Positions 6,360 to 6,522 of a stretch of DNA of 6,522 nucleotides are shown here, piece after piece. The DNA is taken from contig JAEWHQ010000034.1 in assembly GCA_023387715.1 (NCBI GenBank), positions 1 through 6,522 on the forward strand, in the 5' to 3' direction. Within the stretch, counting starts at the first letter, position 1, and each line of letters opens with the position of its first letter. The notes below the pieces were generated by a model that was not told where the DNA came from, searched no databases, and saw only the letters and a list, made by a program, of their open reading frames with translations. This DNA is from Pseudomonadota bacterium. Its GTDB lineage: Bacteria; Pseudomonadota; Alphaproteobacteria; Rhizobiales; Rhizobiaceae. The position numbers were made by a program, and so were the translations under genes.

Positions 6360-6386
6360 TAGTAGTTGATTAACTATACTATGCAA

Positions 6387-6425
6387 ATATTCCCCCAGAT
6401 TTCGTTCATCGTTCTGGGGGAATAT
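6387..6425. repeat. Strong 13-bp inverted repeat ATATTCCCCCAGA-N13-TCTGGGGGAATAT
   Basis: Perfect 13-bp arms with five consecutive G-C pairs; the most stable stem in the window. It lies 52 nt after the maeB stop. No T-tract follows on the plus strand and only TTT on the minus strand, so it is a non-canonical terminator at best. The 3' arm GGGGGAA ends 7 nt before the candidate GTG start at 6430, so in RNA it could hide that gene's ribosome binding site. Terminator and translation-control readings are both open. Confidence 0.55.
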
Positions 6426-6429
6426 CGAC

Positions 6430-6522
6430 GTGCAATATACTTCACGACTTTCAGTACGCTTTTTTATTATTTTTATATTTTTCACGATAAGTATGTTTTT
6501 AGCTGGTTTCTCACAAACCACC
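6430..6522 (+). CDS. Possible start of a secreted or membrane protein gene (31 codons, runs off right edge)
   Basis: From GTG 6430 the frame stays open to the last base. The 31 residues read like a signal peptide: MQYTSRLSVR with two Arg, then a hydrophobic core FFIIFIFFTISMFLAG (11-26), then FSQTT. A GGGGGA motif 8 nt upstream could act as Shine-Dalgarno. The only in-frame ATG is at 6493 (M22), within the hydrophobic part, which would leave MFLAGFSQTT and has no ribosome binding site. Caution: the DNA is very T-rich here, and T-rich codons give Phe/Ile by chance. The family cannot be judged from this fragment. Confidence 0.35.
   Translation, partial: MQYTSRLSVRFFIIFIFFTISMFLAGFSQTT

Noticed and set aside
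6387..6483. Canonical intrinsic terminator of maeB
   Set aside because: The strong stem is not followed by a T-tract; the T-rich stretch starts more than 30 nt later with no stem next to it. Termination here is possible but not of the textbook form.
6279..6521. 80-codon minus-strand frame downstream of maeB
   Set aside because: It overlaps the maeB 3' end and reads through three stem-loops; Lys/Ile/Asn content follows from AT-rich spacer DNA and no ribosome binding site is evident.

Overview
The window looks like chromosomal DNA of an alphaproteobacterium, probably order Hyphomicrobiales (Rhizobiales) near Brucellaceae/Bartonellaceae. Three things suggest this: the malic enzyme is strikingly of the rhizobial/Brucella type (long malic enzyme with a C-terminal phosphotransacetylase-like domain), the lipid-transport operon has the alphaproteobacterial layout, and a TTAA-N7-TTAA motif of the CtrA type sits upstream of the operon. 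Base composition appears moderate, lower than typical Brucella. The genus is an inference.

Left part (1-3513, minus strand): a four-gene operon read right to left, mlaE (permease with a fused N-terminal STAS domain), mlaF (ATPase), mlaD (MCE substrate-binding protein) and the first 118 codons of an outer-membrane auxiliary lipoprotein that runs off the left edge. Together they form an MCE-type ABC lipid transporter linking inner and outer membrane. The last three genes are tightly packed (2-nt stop-start distance or 4-nt overlap), but mlaE and mlaF are separated by an unusual 128-nt AT-rich gap holding two 13-bp palindromes.

Middle (3514-4030): a 517-nt divergent intergenic region. It holds the CtrA-like box just upstream of mlaE, three separate inverted repeats, a possible 38-codon small ORF with a good ribosome binding site, and two micro-ORFs chained to the maeB start by successive ATGA overlaps.

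Right part (4031-6522, plus strand): maeB, an intact 767-residue malic enzyme making pyruvate from malate. It is followed by three stem-loops and by the probable beginning of another plus-strand gene (GTG at 6430) whose first 31 codons look like a secretion signal and which leaves the window.

The two well-defined units are conserved families. I see no mobile element, CRISPR array, tRNA or rRNA, and no convincing new multi-gene system. The points worth a second look are regulatory or concern very small ORFs.
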